Part shown: positions 1-10,012 of the stretch, in pieces
Layout: each line of letters begins with the position of its first letter
Position numbering within the stretch: the first letter of the stretch is position 1
Assembly (NCBI RefSeq): GCF_024508665.1
Contig: NZ_JANINP010000002.1
Span: 162,598 to 226,597 of the forward strand
Reading direction: 5' to 3'
DNA from: Sphingomonas sp.
GTDB lineage: Bacteria; Pseudomonadota; Alphaproteobacteria; Sphingomonadales; Sphingomonadaceae
Length of the DNA stretch: 64,000 nucleotides
Notes under the pieces: model-generated
Database searches by the model: none
What the model was told of the DNA's origin: nothing
Seen by the model: only the letters and a program-made list of their open reading frames with translations
Made by a program: the position numbers and the translations under genes

Positions 1-26
1 CCAGACCTATCGAAAGGATAAGCGCT

Positions 27-806
27 ATGAAATCGATCCTGCCGGGCGCGAGCCTGCTGCTGGTCATGGCTCCGTTTGCCGCGTTGGCGCAGGACACCAA
101 GCCGAAGCCCGAGGACACCGAGGTCTGGTCTCCGGCCGTGCCGGTGGTGACTCCCGGCAAGAGCGAAACGGCATCGCCGCCATCCGACGCGATCGTCCTG
201 TTCGACGGCAAGTCGCTCGACCAATGGGTGAACGTGAAGGACGGCGCGCCGGCGGGCTGGATAGTGGCTGACGGTATCGCGACCGTGGTGAAGGACAAGG
301 GCAACATTCAGACCCGCCGGTCGTTCGGCAGCTACCAGCTTCATCTCGAATATCGCATTCCGGCGAATGTCACCGGCACGGGGCAGGCCCGCGGCAATAG
401 CGGCCTGTTCCTGGCCTCTACCGGCCCGGGGGATACCGGCTACGAGCTGCAGATCTTGGACAGCTACAAGAACGACACCTATGTCAACGGCCAGGCCGGC
501 GCGATCTACAAGCAGTTTCCGCCGCTCGCCAATCCGGTGCGCAAGCCGGGAGAATGGCAAAGCGTGGATGTCGTGTGGGACAAGCCGACCTTCGACGCGA
601 ACGGGACGTTGAAGACGCCGGCCCATGTCACCGCCTTCATCAACGGCGTGCTGGTCCAGAACCATGTCTCGCTGTTCGGCGAGACCCTCTATATCGGCAA
701 GCCGAGCTACAAGGCCTATGATCGTGCGCCGATCAAGCTGCAGGCGCATGGAGATCCCAGCCCGCCGATCAGCTATCGCAACATCTGGGTTCGCGACCTG
801 GGCTGA
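27..806 (+). CDS. Secreted DUF1080 (3-keto-disaccharide hydrolase-like) protein
   Basis: A 259-residue protein with a signal peptide (about residues 1-21, ending ALA before QD). The mature part starts with the family hallmark IVLFDGKSLDQW and continues through GNSGLFL, GYELQILDSY and a C-terminal IKLQAHGDP..ISYRNIWVR block. This is the jelly-roll DUF1080 fold, named after enzymes that hydrolyse 3-keto-glycosides; the real substrate cannot be read from sequence. The start is supported by GAAAGGA a few bases upstream. The gene begins 26 bases into the window, so it may be the last gene of an operon to the left. Family assignment is firm, reaction is inferred. Confidence 0.85.
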   Translation: MKSILPGASLLLVMAPFAALAQDTKPKPEDTEVWSPAVPVVTPGKSETASPPSDAIVLFDGKSLDQWVNVKDGAPAGWIVADGIATVVKDKGNIQTRRSFGSYQLHLEYRIPANVTGTGQARGNSGLFLASTGPGDTGYELQILDSYKNDTYVNGQAGAIYKQFPPLANPVRKPGEWQSVDVVWDKPTFDANGTLKTPAHVTAFINGVLVQNHVSLFGETLYIGKPSYKAYDRAPIKLQAHGDPSPPISYRNIWVRDLG

Positions 807-850
807 GCCGGCGGCTGATCAGATAGGAAGCGGAAACTCGTCGCATAGCG

Positions 851-3202
851 CTACAGCTTCGCCGAATTCAGCCTGAGCGCGTTGGTTACGACGGTGAAGC
901 TCGACATCGCCATGGCCGCACCGGCGATCATCGGCGACAGGAGCAACCCGGCGATCGGATAGAGTAGCCCCGCCGCCACCGGGACTCCGACGCCGTTGAA
1001 CACGAACGAGAAGAACAGGTTCTGCCGGATATTTCGCATCGTCGCCTTGGCGAGGCGACGCGCCCGAACCATCGCCGCCAGATCGCCTTTGGTGAGCGTT
1101 ATTCCGGCACTTTCGATAGCAACGTCGGTCCCCGTGCCCATCGCCACGCCGACATCGGCGGCCGCCAGTGCGGGCGCATCGTTGATACCGTCGCCGGCCA
1201 TCGCCACTATCGCGCCCCTGGCCTTCAGCTCGCCGACGATCCTCGCTTTGTCTTCCGGCTTGAGCCCCGCATGAACTTCGTCGATCTCCCCGATCTCTCG
1301 CGCGACCGCATCCGCGGTGCTTTGCGCATCGCCGGTCAACATGACGATGCGCAACGCCTCGCTTCGCAGGGCTTCGATCGCCTCGCGAGCGGATGATTTG
1401 ATCGGATCGGCCACCGCCAGCAACCCTGCGGCCCGCCCGCCGATCGCGACGAACATGACTCCCGCTCCGGCAAGGCGATGTCGTTCGGCGCTGGCATCCA
1501 GAGCGGTCGGATCGATCCCGATCCTGCGCAATTGGTCCGCGTTACCAACCACCACCTCACGCCCCTGAACAATGCCGCTCACGCCAAGGCCGGTCTGAGA
1601 CGAGAAATCTCCGACAGCCAAAAGCTCTGCGCTTTCGGCGCGGGCTGCGGTCACGATCGCCTGAGCGAGCGGATGCTCGGATTTGGCTTCTACGGCAGCC
1701 GCGGCGGCAAGAACTTCAGCGCTGTAGAAGCCGTTGATCGTTTCCACCGCGGTGACTTTCGGGCGACCTTCGGTCAGCGTCCCGGTCTTGTCGATCACCA
1801 GCATGTCGACCTTGTCCAGCATCTGCAGCGCTTCAGCGTCCTTGATCAGCACGCCCGCACGAGCACCGCGCCCGGTGCCAACCATGATCGACATCGGGGT
1901 GGCAAGACCGAGTGCGCAGGGACAGGCGATGATCAACACGGCGATAGCATTGAGCAGCGCATGACCGAAACGAGGCTCGGGTCCCACGACGTTCCAGATC
2001 GCGAACGTCGCGACCGATATGGCCACGACGAGCGGCACGAACCATCCCGACACCCGATCGGCAACCGCCTGTATCGGGGCTCGACTCCTTTGCGCCTCGG
2101 CAACCATCCTGACGATCCGCGCCAAAACGGTATCCGAGCCAACAGCGCGCGCTTCAATAACCAGTGCCCCCGTACCATTGACCGTGCCCGCCGTGACGAT
2201 AGCGCCGACCTCCTTCAACACCGGCGCGGGTTCTCCCGTCAGCATCGCTTCATCGACCGGCGATCGCCCTTCGATCACCACGCCGTCCACCGGGATCGCC
2301 TCGCCCGGCCTTACGCTCAGGCGATCGCCGGTGACGATCTTGGCGAGATCCACGTCCTCCTCTCCGGCCGCGGTGAGGCGGCGCGCGGTCTTGGGCGCGA
2401 GATCGAGCAGCGCGCGAATGGCGCGGCCTGTCGCCGCGCGAGCCCGAAGCTCGAGAACTTGGCCGAGGAGCACGAGGGCGACGACAACGCCGGCCGCCTC
2501 ATAATAAACGGGCACCATACCGTTCATGCGAAAGGTCATCGGAAACAGATCCGGCGCGACGGTCGCAACGATGCTGTAGGCGAACGCGGCTCCAACGCCG
2601 ATCGATACCAACGTAAACATGTTGAGATGCCGGGTGACGATCGACGTGCAGCCGCGCTGGAAGAACGGCCATCCGGCCCACAATATGATCGGCGCCGTCA
2701 AGGCCAGTTGGACCCATGGCGACCAGGCCGCCGGCAAGAAATGCAGATTGAACAGGTCGGCGACCATCGAGATTGCGAGCAAAGGCACGGTCAACAGGCC
2801 CGCAACCCATGTCCGACGGGTGAAATCGATCAGCTCGGGATTTGGCGCATTGTCGAGTGATGGCGCTTCGGGCTCGAGTGCCATGCCGCAGATCGGGCAA
2901 TTGCCCGGCTCGTTCCGCCGAATCTGCGGATGCATCGGGCAGGTCCAGATCACAGCCTGCGCGACAGGGGGTTTATCCGCTGTGACGCGATCGAGATAAG
3001 CCGACGGGTCGGAGACGAACGTGTCGCGGCACCCCTGGCTGCAAAAGTAATATGGTTTGCCTGAATGGTCCGCACGATGCGGCGTCGTCGCGGGATCGAC
3101 GATCATCCCGCAGACCGGATCCTTGACTGAACCGTCCGGCGCGGCTCCCTCCGACGCATGCCGCGCCGCCGGTTTCGAATGGCGATGAGCATTGGGCTTC
3201 AC
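851..3202 (-). CDS. Heavy-metal (copper-type) P1B ATPase with YHS and metal-binding N-terminus
   Basis: A 783-residue metal-exporting ATPase of the inner membrane. In order: an N-terminal YHS-type domain ([10 protein letters not shown]...[12 protein letters not shown]), a second Cys-rich metal-binding motif (CPMHPQI..PICGMAL), paired membrane helices, the intramembrane [11 protein letters not shown] motif (CPC about residues 427-429), the phosphorylation motif DKTGT (Asp about 471), MLTGDA and GDGINDAP. The CPC motif with these N-terminal domains points to Cu(I)/Ag(I) export. I chose a GTG start because GGAGAAG lies just upstream; an in-frame ATG at 3262 has no such site. The Met-rich secreted protein gene diverges from it, which fits copper handling. 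Confidence 0.93.
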   Translation of the reverse strand: MKPNAHRHSKPAARHASEGAAPDGSVKDPVCGMIVDPATTPHRADHSGKPYYFCSQGCRDTFVSDPSAYLDRVTADKPPVAQAVIWTCPMHPQIRRNEPGNCPICGMALEPEAPSLDNAPNPELIDFTRRTWVAGLLTVPLLAISMVADLFNLHFLPAAWSPWVQLALTAPIILWAGWPFFQRGCTSIVTRHLNMFTLVSIGVGAAFAYSIVATVAPDLFPMTFRMNGMVPVYYEAAGVVVALVLLGQVLELRARAATGRAIRALLDLAPKTARRLTAAGEEDVDLAKIVTGDRLSVRPGEAIPVDGVVIEGRSPVDEAMLTGEPAPVLKEVGAIVTAGTVNGTGALVIEARAVGSDTVLARIVRMVAEAQRSRAPIQAVADRVSGWFVPLVVAISVATFAIWNVVGPEPRFGHALLNAIAVLIIACPCALGLATPMSIMVGTGRGARAGVLIKDAEALQMLDKVDMLVIDKTGTLTEGRPKVTAVETINGFYSAEVLAAAAAVEAKSEHPLAQAIVTAARAESAELLAVGDFSSQTGLGVSGIVQGREVVVGNADQLRRIGIDPTALDASAERHRLAGAGVMFVAIGGRAAGLLAVADPIKSSAREAIEALRSEALRIVMLTGDAQSTADAVAREIGEIDEVHAGLKPEDKARIVGELKARGAIVAMAGDGINDAPALAAADVGVAMGTGTDVAIESAGITLTKGDLAAMVRARRLAKATMRNIRQNLFFSFVFNGVGVPVAAGLLYPIAGLLLSPMIAGAAMAMSSFTVVTNALRLNSAKL

Positions 3203-3382
3203 GCGGCTTCTCCGGCATCTCGCGACATTGTCGAGGCCACTCGCCCGCGTCGCGCATCGCAATCTCTAGCAAGAATAGGACGGCGCGCTCCCCGGGTATC
3301 TACGTATCGCTAATCAGCTGGATCAGGCGAATGCTCGGCAAGCTAAATTTGCGATGCCGAAAATGACCGAAGGAGTTTCAAA

Positions 3383-3679
3383 GTGAAGGCACTCCCCATC
3401 GTCGCGACCTTCGCGATCGTGTTCGCTGCTCCGGCATTTTTGGCGACCGGATACGCGCACGCACGGCATCACCCGCGCAAGACAACCGCTGCCCAAATTG
3501 CCCCCATGCCAGCCAAATGCCCGATGATGGATAAGATGGACATGCCGGCGGACGAGTCGGGCGCGATGAAGATGAAGGGGTTGGAGAAGGGAAGCATGTC
3601 CCCCGAAATGATGGCGAGATGCATGAAGGCAGAACCCGCACCGGCAAAACCTGCCGGCGAACCCGTCAAAGATGATTAG
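3383..3679 (+). CDS. Small Met-rich secreted protein, possible copper binder
   Basis: A 98-residue protein starting with GTG after a clear AAGGAG. Residues 1-27 form a signal peptide. The mature part is short, unstructured-looking, and very rich in Met, Pro and Lys, with His-His and two Cys (AKCPMMDKMDM, SPEMMARCMK). Met-rich secreted peptides next to copper ATPases usually bind Cu(I). Here the divergent neighbour is a copper-type ATPase, so periplasmic copper binding is a reasonable inference. I do not recognise a named family. Confidence 0.7.
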   Translation: MKALPIVATFAIVFAAPAFLATGYAHARHHPRKTTAAQIAPMPAKCPMMDKMDMPADESGAMKMKGLEKGSMSPEMMARCMKAEPAPAKPAGEPVKDD

Positions 3680-3700
3680 AGCGTGATGGCGTGAACGCCC

Positions 3701-3717
3701 TGCCGGTCGCACCGGCA
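3701..3717 (+). terminator. Hairpin after the Met-rich protein gene
   Basis: A perfect 7-bp stem with a 3-base loop (TGCCGGT-CGC-ACCGGCA), preceded by a second small hairpin (GGCGT-GA-ACGCC, 3689-3700), lies 21 bases after the stop codon. There is no T-run, so it could be a weak terminator or simply mRNA 3' end structure. Confidence 0.4.
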
Positions 3718-3792
3718 ATCCCGGTGGATCGGAAACGGTGAAATTCCGGCGTGCGCCTTGCGGTTCGGCCGATCGACCGCCAGCTCTGCGAC

Positions 3793-4809
3793 ATGAAGAA
3801 AATCGGCTTCCTTTCGTTCGGACATTGGTCCGCATCGTCGCAATCGGCGACCCGCTCCGCCAGCGACGTCCTGCTGCAATCGATCGACCTTGCCGTCGCG
3901 GCCGAGGAACTCGGCGCCGACGGCGCCTATTTCCGCGTGCACCATTTCGCGCAGCAGCTCGCATCCCCGTTCCCGTTGCTCGCGGCTGTTGGCGCCAGAA
4001 CCAGCCGCATCGAGATCGGCACCGGCGTGATCGACATGCGCTACGAGAATCCCTTCTACATGCTGGAGGACGCCGGCTCCGCCGACTTGATCAGCCGGGG
4101 ACGCCTGCAGCTCGGGATCAGCCGCGGTTCTCCGGAGCAGGTTATCGATGGCTGGCGCCACTTCGGTTACTCGCCGGCCGAAGGCCAGAGCGACGCCGAT
4201 ATGGGACGGCGCCATGCCGAGGTGTTCCTCGAGCTGTTGAAGGGCGAAGGCTTTGCCAAACCCAACCCGCGACCGATGTTCCCCAATCCTCCCGGACTGT
4301 TACGCCTTGAGCCGCACTCGCAGGGTTTGCGCGACCGCATCTGGTGGGGTTCGGCGTCGAACGGCACCGCGATCTGGGCCGCACAAATAGGGATGAACCT
4401 GCAGAGCTCGACGCTCAAGGCAGACGAATCCGGCGAACCGTTTCATGTTCAGCAGGCAAAGCAGATTCGCGCTTACCGCGCGGCGTGGAGGGAAGCCGGC
4501 CATGATCGCGAGCCCCGCGTCTCGGTATCGCGGTCGATCTTCGCGCTGATGAACGACCAGGATCGTGCCTATTTCGGACGTGACGGCGGCGGCGATCAGA
4601 TCGGGGTCATCGACAATATGCGCGCGATTTTCGGCCGCTCTTATGCGGCGGAACCCGAACGCCTGATCGAGGAGCTTAAAGCGGATGAAGCGATCGCCGA
4701 AGCCGATACGTTGCTGCTGACCGTGCCAAACCAACTCGGCGTGGATTACAACGCCCACGTGCTTGAAAGCATCCTCGCGCACGTCGCCCCGGCTCTCGGC
4801 TGGCGATAG
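3793..4809 (+). CDS. LLM-class flavin-dependent oxidoreductase (luciferase-like)
   Basis: A 338-residue cytoplasmic protein of the bacterial luciferase-like monooxygenase fold. The N-terminus (KKIGFLSFGHW) is the first barrel strand; LGADGAYFRVHHF, IEIGTGVIDMRYENPFYMLEDAGSAD (split by helices) and GRLQLGISRGSP are typical of this family and bind FMN and substrate. I chose the ATG that gives this canonical N-terminus; upstream in-frame GTG codons would add unrelated residues. No clear ribosome-binding site precedes it. The neighbours do not reveal the substrate. The gene converges on the AraC regulator. Confidence 0.82.
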   Translation: MKKIGFLSFGHWSASSQSATRSASDVLLQSIDLAVAAEELGADGAYFRVHHFAQQLASPFPLLAAVGARTSRIEIGTGVIDMRYENPFYMLEDAGSADLISRGRLQLGISRGSPEQVIDGWRHFGYSPAEGQSDADMGRRHAEVFLELLKGEGFAKPNPRPMFPNPPGLLRLEPHSQGLRDRIWWGSASNGTAIWAAQIGMNLQSSTLKADESGEPFHVQQAKQIRAYRAAWREAGHDREPRVSVSRSIFALMNDQDRAYFGRDGGGDQIGVIDNMRAIFGRSYAAEPERLIEELKADEAIAEADTLLLTVPNQLGVDYNAHVLESILAHVAPALGWR

Positions 4810-4902
4810 GTCGGCGCGGTGTTCCGGCGATCGTTCAGAACGGTATTGGCGCCAGACTGACAACACCAACGCGCTGCTCGTGCGCTACCTGCCTCTCCGT
4901 GA

Positions 4903-5808
4903 TCAGCTGGCCGTTCCATCCCGCGCGTAGCGCGCCGGCGGCATGCCAACATAGCGGGCAAAAGCGGTGCTGAACGTGCTCGCGGAGCCGTAGCCGACGC
5001 GGTCGGCGACCTGCGGAATCGCGAACTCGCGGGATCGCAGCAAGCGCTTGGCAAGCGCCATGCGCCAGGCGAGCAGATATTCCATGGGCGGCAGCCCGAC
5101 GAGGCGGCTGAACCGAACGAAGAACGCGGATCGTGACATCGCCGCTTCGGCGGCGAGATCGACCACCGTCCAGCCACGAGCCGGCTTAGCGTGCATCGCC
5201 CGCAACGCCGCGGCCACCCGCTCGTCGGAAAGGCCGCGCGCCAGGCTCGGCACTGAACTCGCATCGGCACCGCAGCGCAACGCCTCGATCAGCAGCACCT
5301 CCAGCAGGCGTTCGAGCACCAGCTCACGCCCCGGCCGCGATCGGCGCGTCTCGTCGCCGACCAAGTGCATCAAGGTCGCGAGCCGCGGCTCGTCGCGCAC
5401 CACCACCATTGCCGGCAACAGCGATACCAGAAGCGCGGCGTCGGGCGACGCGAAACTGCACAATCCGACCTGCATCCTGAGGTTGACGGGCGTGTCCGGC
5501 CGACCGACGCGAAAGCGCCCTTCGCCGAGTTCGACGGGCAGCATGTCCATCCCGTGAGGCGGCGCGTCGACGCTTTCGATGGTTTGATCGCTGGTCGACG
5601 GCGACAGCACGAAATCGCCGGCGCGCACGACGATCGGCGGCTGGTTCGCGGCGATCACGCGGCATTCGCCTTCCAGCACGGCGAAATAGACCGGCTTGCC
5701 TTCGACATCGCGGCGGATGCGCCAGCGCCCGGCATATTCGACCAGCTTGGAGAAGCTCGCCGACGGCTGGAGCAGGGTCACGATCTCGGCAAGCGGATCC
5801 ACGGTCAT
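4903..5808 (-). CDS. AraC-family transcriptional regulator with cupin-type N-terminus
   Basis: A 301-residue regulator. Residues 1-190 look like the AraC-associated cupin domain (WRIRRDVEGKPVYFAVLEGECRV, then RAGDFVLSPS). Residues 205-300 hold the two helix-turn-helix units: VVDLAAEAAMSRSAFFVRFSRLVG and IPQVADRVGYGSASTFSTAFARYVG, followed by the usual PARYAR end. It is divergent from the SDR gene with 98 bases between the two starts, the classic layout for an AraC protein controlling its neighbour. The ligand is unknown. Confidence 0.9.
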   Translation of the reverse strand: MTVDPLAEIVTLLQPSASFSKLVEYAGRWRIRRDVEGKPVYFAVLEGECRVIAANQPPIVVRAGDFVLSPSTSDQTIESVDAPPHGMDMLPVELGEGRFRVGRPDTPVNLRMQVGLCSFASPDAALLVSLLPAMVVVRDEPRLATLMHLVGDETRRSRPGRELVLERLLEVLLIEALRCGADASSVPSLARGLSDERVAAALRAMHAKPARGWTVVDLAAEAAMSRSAFFVRFSRLVGLPPMEYLLAWRMALAKRLLRSREFAIPQVADRVGYGSASTFSTAFARYVGMPPARYARDGTAS

Positions 5809-5906
5809 TTCAGGACTATCGCAAATTTATTCGGGACGTTCACCCATAGAAGGTATCGGTCACCGAAGCCATCTCCCGATCACCATCAACACTTCCGGAG
5901 CATCTC

Positions 5907-6656
5907 ATGCCCAGCGTTCTCATCACCGGCTGTTCGTCGGGTTTCGGCCTCGAAACGGCGAAATTGTTTCTCGATCGCGGCTGGAAGGTGATCGCCACGA
6001 TGCGCCACCCGCGGGCCGACCTCCTGCCGGCGTCCGACAATCTGGTCATCCTGCCGCTCGACGTCACCGATGCCGCAAGTGTCGCCGGTGCGATCGAAAA
6101 GGCCGGCGATATCGACGTCCTGGTCAACAATGCGGGGTTCGGCGCAGCCGTACCGATCGAACTGATCGAGCCACAGACCGCGCGCCAATTGTTCGAGACC
6201 AACACGTTGGGCACGCTGGCCATGCTGCAGGCGGTGCTTCCGCAGTTCCGCGCGCGGCGGTCTGGTGTGATCGTCAACGTCACTTCCACCGTGACGCTCA
6301 AACCCCTCCCGCTCGTCAGCGTCTATCGTGCGAGCAAGGCGGCAGTGAACGCGCTAACCGAAAGCCTGGCCGTCGAGATGGAGCCGTTCGGCGTGCGCGT
6401 GCATATCGTGCTTCCCGGACGTTCCCCCGAAACCCAGTTCGGCAATAATGCGATGCCGCACCTGCGCGGGCTCGACAATCCGGACTACAAGCCGCTGATC
6501 GAGGGAATGATTGCCAATTTCCGCGAGGATAGCGGCCCGGTGACGCATGCGGGCGATGTTGCGGAGGCGGTCTGGCAGGCGGCCACCGACGCCAATGCCC
6601 CGCTCAAGATTCCGGCGGGGGCTGATGCCGTGCAGTGGATGGCCGAGGCCGGTTGA
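5907..6656 (+). CDS. SDR-family NAD(P)-dependent oxidoreductase
   Basis: A 249-residue short-chain dehydrogenase/reductase. The dinucleotide-binding motif TGCSSGFG sits at residues 7-14, followed by the structural NNAG motif, NVTST with the catalytic Ser region, and YRASK with catalytic Tyr140 and Lys144. A CCGGAG ribosome-binding site lies 7 bases before the ATG. The C-terminal part resembles classical SDRs acting on small ketones or alcohols; the substrate is unknown. It is likely controlled by the divergent AraC protein. Confidence 0.9.
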   Translation: MPSVLITGCSSGFGLETAKLFLDRGWKVIATMRHPRADLLPASDNLVILPLDVTDAASVAGAIEKAGDIDVLVNNAGFGAAVPIELIEPQTARQLFETNTLGTLAMLQAVLPQFRARRSGVIVNVTSTVTLKPLPLVSVYRASKAAVNALTESLAVEMEPFGVRVHIVLPGRSPETQFGNNAMPHLRGLDNPDYKPLIEGMIANFREDSGPVTHAGDVAEAVWQAATDANAPLKIPAGADAVQWMAEAG

Positions 6657-6677
6657 TCCGACACCCTCTCAACCGGC
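6648..6677. terminator. Bidirectional hairpin containing both convergent stop codons
   Basis: The perfect 9-bp inverted repeat GCCGGTTGA ... TCAACCGGC has a 12-base loop and spans the ends of the SDR gene (plus) and the ROK kinase gene (minus). Each arm encodes Ala-Gly-stop for its own gene. It is well placed to act as a terminator or 3' stabiliser for both transcripts. Confidence 0.5.
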
Positions 6678-7568
6678 GGCGTTGGCGGCAAGGGCGATCG
6701 AGCCGAGCGGACCGGCCAGATCGCCCAGCCGTGGCGCCACGACATAGTCCGTGCCGCCCGGGAGCGGCATATAGCCCGCAAGGCTGTCGATCAGCGCCGC
6801 GTTGATCCGTTCGAGCAAATGCGGCTGGCCAGATACGACGCCGCCGCCCATCGCGATCCGATAGGGTCCGGTCGCGCACACCAAGGCATGGCACATCGCC
6901 GCAAGCGTGTGGACGATCGGATCCCATACCGGATCGTCGGGCGACAGATCCGATGGCGACCGTCCTTCGAGCCGGGCAAGCAGCGCCGGTCCCGAGGCGA
7001 GACCTTCGACGCAATCGTCATGATAGGAGCACGCGCTCTCAACCTGATCGGCCGGCAGGCGCGGCACCCTTATATGTCCCAATTCGCTATGTCCGATGCC
7101 GCGGGTGGGCCGGCCGTGAACGATCAGGCCGACGCCGACACCCGTGCCGACGGTGACATAGGCAAAATCGCTCAACCCCTGCCCGCTGCCCCAACGGATC
7201 TCCGCCAAAGCGGCGCCATTGACGTCGGTGTCGAATCCAACGGGCACGGAAAAAAGCGCGGACAAGATACCGCGGACGTCCGCGCCGGGCCATCCCGGTT
7301 TGTTGGTGCTGGTGATGCGGCCATACCGATTTGAACCGGGGTCTAGGTCGAGCGGGCCAAACGAGGCGATGCCGATCGCGGCGAAGCCGTGATCGCGTTC
7401 CCAGTCCGACAGGATCGCGCAGATCGTGGGCAAGGTCTCGGACGGCGTAGTGGTCGGCACGGTCCGCTGATCGACGATCGCATCGGGACCGTAAGCGAGC
7501 GTGCACACGCATTTCGTACCGCCAAGCTCGACACCGGCAAACAGCGGAGACGGCTCGCCGGCGCTCAT
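6669..7568 (-). CDS. ROK-family sugar kinase (fructokinase/mannokinase type)
   Basis: A 299-residue cytoplasmic kinase. The ATP-binding signature FAGVELGGTK is at the N-terminus, GTGVGVGLIVHG in the middle, and the zinc site region CSYHDDCVEGLASGPAL is of the kind found in ROK fructokinases. It is the last gene of the mannosidase operon. In that context it probably phosphorylates hexose released from the glycan (mannose, or fructose after isomerisation); this is inference. I chose the ATG at 7568 rather than an upstream GTG because it gives the canonical N-terminus. Confidence 0.88.
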   Translation of the reverse strand: MSAGEPSPLFAGVELGGTKCVCTLAYGPDAIVDQRTVPTTTPSETLPTICAILSDWERDHGFAAIGIASFGPLDLDPGSNRYGRITSTNKPGWPGADVRGILSALFSVPVGFDTDVNGAALAEIRWGSGQGLSDFAYVTVGTGVGVGLIVHGRPTRGIGHSELGHIRVPRLPADQVESACSYHDDCVEGLASGPALLARLEGRSPSDLSPDDPVWDPIVHTLAAMCHALVCATGPYRIAMGGGVVSGQPHLLERINAALIDSLAGYMPLPGGTDYVVAPRLGDLAGPLGSIALAANAAG

Positions 7569-7673
7569 TGCGCCACCGCGTTCATCGTCAGCAAACACCA
7601 CGCAAACATCATTGAAACTGCTCTCGATTATCTAAGAATATCCGGCGCCGCGATGCGACTCCGTGTCCTGCGG

Positions 7674-9992
7674 TCAGGCCGGTCCGCGCGCGAAGGAGGG
7701 CGGACGATCGCGTTTCGCCGCGCCAAAACGTGACGGGCGCGCGCCCATCTCGAAGACCAGGTCGCCGCCCTGGATCAGCTCGGAATGCGCGATCCAGTTC
7801 TTCGTCCAGGGCTTGCCGCGCCAGCGCACCGACTGGACATACGGACGGTCCGGTCCGTTGCCATTGGCACGCACGGTGAGCGTCCGGCCGTTGCCGACAT
7901 CCACCTCGGCGGCATCGAACAGCGGCGATCCGAACACATAGATCGCGCTGACCGGATCGACCGGATAGAAACCGAGCGCGCTCAGCACGAACCAGGCACT
8001 CATCTGGCCGCAATCGTCATTGCCGATCACGCCGTCTGGATCGGCCTTGTACATCTCGGTCAGCAGGCGGCGGACCATCGCCTGCGTTTTCCAGGGCGCC
8101 CCGCAATAAGTGTAGAGATAGGCGACATGCTGGTCGGGTTCGTTGCCATGAGCATATTGCCCGACCAGGCCGGAAATGTCGGGCGGGGCATTCGCCGGCA
8201 AGGTCGATGGACCGTTGAACAAAGCGTCGAGCTTGCCTTCGAACGCCGCGTCCCCGCCGAAATGCTCGATCAGGCCATAGACGTCGTGCTGGTTCAGGAA
8301 CGTCGCCTGCCAGCCATTGGCTTCGGTATAGTCGCGCCATTTGGGCACATCATGGCCGAGCTGGATCGGATCGTATTTGTCCCACCAGGAGCCGTCGGAA
8401 AAGCGCGGACGCGCAAAGCCGATCTTGGGATCGATGACGTTGCGATAATTGCGCGAGCGATTACGCAGCGTGGCCGCGTCGTCCTTTGCGCCCGCCGCTT
8501 CCGCCAGATGCGCCATGGCCCAGTCGTCATAGGCATATTCCTGGGTGCGGCTGACCGACTCCCAGATCTTGTCGGCAGGAATGTAGTTCAGGTCGTAATA
8601 ATAACCGCGGCCCAGCGAGCCGTCGGAATCCTTGTAATCGCGATCGAACGCACGGCGGCGGATATTGGGCCAGGCTGCGGCATAATCGGCCTCGATGCCC
8701 TTGGCATGTGCCTCGGCGAGTGCCGACACCGAATGCCAGCCGATCATGCAGCCGGTCTCCGTTCCCTGGAGCGTCCAGACCGGGGGGCCATAGGGACTTT
8801 GCTGCGTCTGCCGGATCAGGTCGTGCACCAGCAATGTCGCCTGATCGCGATTGATCAGCGTCAGCAGGGGATGGAGCGCGCGATAAGTGTCCCACAGCGA
8901 ATAGGCGCTATAGGCCCGCTCACCCTGCGCCAGCTGATGGACCTGGCGATCGACCCCGACATATCGGCCGTCGCGATCGGCGAACAAAGTCGGCGCAAGC
9001 TGCGCATGATAGAGCGCGCTCGCCATGATCGTGCGCTGCGCCTCGGTGCCGCCCGAGACTCGTATCCGGTTGAGCGCGCGGGCCCAGGCGGATCGCGCGG
9101 CGGCGTGGACGGCATCGAAATCCCAGCCGGGGATTTCAGCCAACGCATCGCGTGCGCCTTTGACGTCGACGCCCGACAGTCCGGTCTTGATCAGGATCGG
9201 ATCGCCACCGGCGTCGTCGAAGAACAGCGCGACCTTGAGCTTGCTCCCCGCAACGTTGGTCGCACCTTTGGCGGCGGGCACGTCATCGTCGCCGAAGAAC
9301 GCGACGCGGTCCGGCTTGCGCGACAGCCGCATCGCGAAATGGATATGCCGCCCTTTTGCCCAACGGTTGACCGTGCGGCTGCCCGTCAACACCCCCTCGG
9401 AGTCCACCGCCAGCGAGGCATTCTCGATCAGCCCGCCCTTGTCCGACGAGTCGAGCATCGCGTGGGAGAAATCGATCAGGATATGCGCCGGGCTGCTGGC
9501 GAAGCGATAGCGGTGGAAACCGCAGCGCTCGGTGACGGTCAGTTCCGCCAGGATGCCCGATTCCAGCCGAACGCGATAATAACCGGGTTCGGCATATTCA
9601 TCGGAAAAACGCTGGCGATAGCCCTTGTCGGGATCCCCGACCGGCCCCGGCTGCAACATCAGCGGCTGGCGCGTGGGCACCACCAGCACGTCCAGCATAT
9701 CGCCGATCCCGGTGCCCGACAGATGCGTATGGCTGAAGCCCATGATCGAGTGGTCGTCGCGATGATAACCGGAGCAGGCATCCCAACCGATATTGTTCGT
9801 ATCCGGCCCCAGCTGCACCATGCCGTAGGGCAATGACGGTCCGGGGAAGGTATGGCCGTGCCCGCCCGTCCCGACGAACAGATCGGCCCGGGCGGCGGCC
9901 GGCGCTGCTGCCCAGCTCGTGCCGGGGATGGGATTGCCGAGCGCGGCAAGACCGGCGCCGGCGAGCAATTGGCGGCGGCTGGCGGTGATCAT
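7674..9992 (-). CDS. GH92 family exo-alpha-mannosidase (first of three)
   Basis: A 772-residue secreted enzyme. It starts after a strong GGGAGGA site with a Tat-like leader (ASRRQLLAGAGLAALG). The GH92 hallmarks are clear: GTGGHGHTFPGPSLPYGMVQLGPDT (in two halves), DACSGYH, FSHTHLSGTG, GNEPDQH and the C-terminal GNDDCGQMSAWFVLSALGFYP, which carries the Asp pair that acts as general base in characterised members. GH92 enzymes are calcium-dependent inverting alpha-mannosidases. Linkage preference (1,2, 1,3, 1,4 or 1,6) cannot be decided here. It lies 20 bases after the GH125 gene. Confidence 0.93.
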   Translation of the reverse strand: MITASRRQLLAGAGLAALGNPIPGTSWAAAPAAARADLFVGTGGHGHTFPGPSLPYGMVQLGPDTNNIGWDACSGYHRDDHSIMGFSHTHLSGTGIGDMLDVLVVPTRQPLMLQPGPVGDPDKGYRQRFSDEYAEPGYYRVRLESGILAELTVTERCGFHRYRFASSPAHILIDFSHAMLDSSDKGGLIENASLAVDSEGVLTGSRTVNRWAKGRHIHFAMRLSRKPDRVAFFGDDDVPAAKGATNVAGSKLKVALFFDDAGGDPILIKTGLSGVDVKGARDALAEIPGWDFDAVHAAARSAWARALNRIRVSGGTEAQRTIMASALYHAQLAPTLFADRDGRYVGVDRQVHQLAQGERAYSAYSLWDTYRALHPLLTLINRDQATLLVHDLIRQTQQSPYGPPVWTLQGTETGCMIGWHSVSALAEAHAKGIEADYAAAWPNIRRRAFDRDYKDSDGSLGRGYYYDLNYIPADKIWESVSRTQEYAYDDWAMAHLAEAAGAKDDAATLRNRSRNYRNVIDPKIGFARPRFSDGSWWDKYDPIQLGHDVPKWRDYTEANGWQATFLNQHDVYGLIEHFGGDAAFEGKLDALFNGPSTLPANAPPDISGLVGQYAHGNEPDQHVAYLYTYCGAPWKTQAMVRRLLTEMYKADPDGVIGNDDCGQMSAWFVLSALGFYPVDPVSAIYVFGSPLFDAAEVDVGNGRTLTVRANGNGPDRPYVQSVRWRGKPWTKNWIAHSELIQGGDLVFEMGARPSRFGAAKRDRPPSFARGPA

Positions 9993-10012
9993 CGTACGTC
10001 CTCCCGGAGTGA

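Noticed and set aside
7785..9836. A 683-residue plus-strand frame opposite the first GH92 gene
   Set aside because: GH92 motifs run the full length of the minus strand. The opposite frame is made of repeated Arg/Gly/Asp stretches without any known motif.
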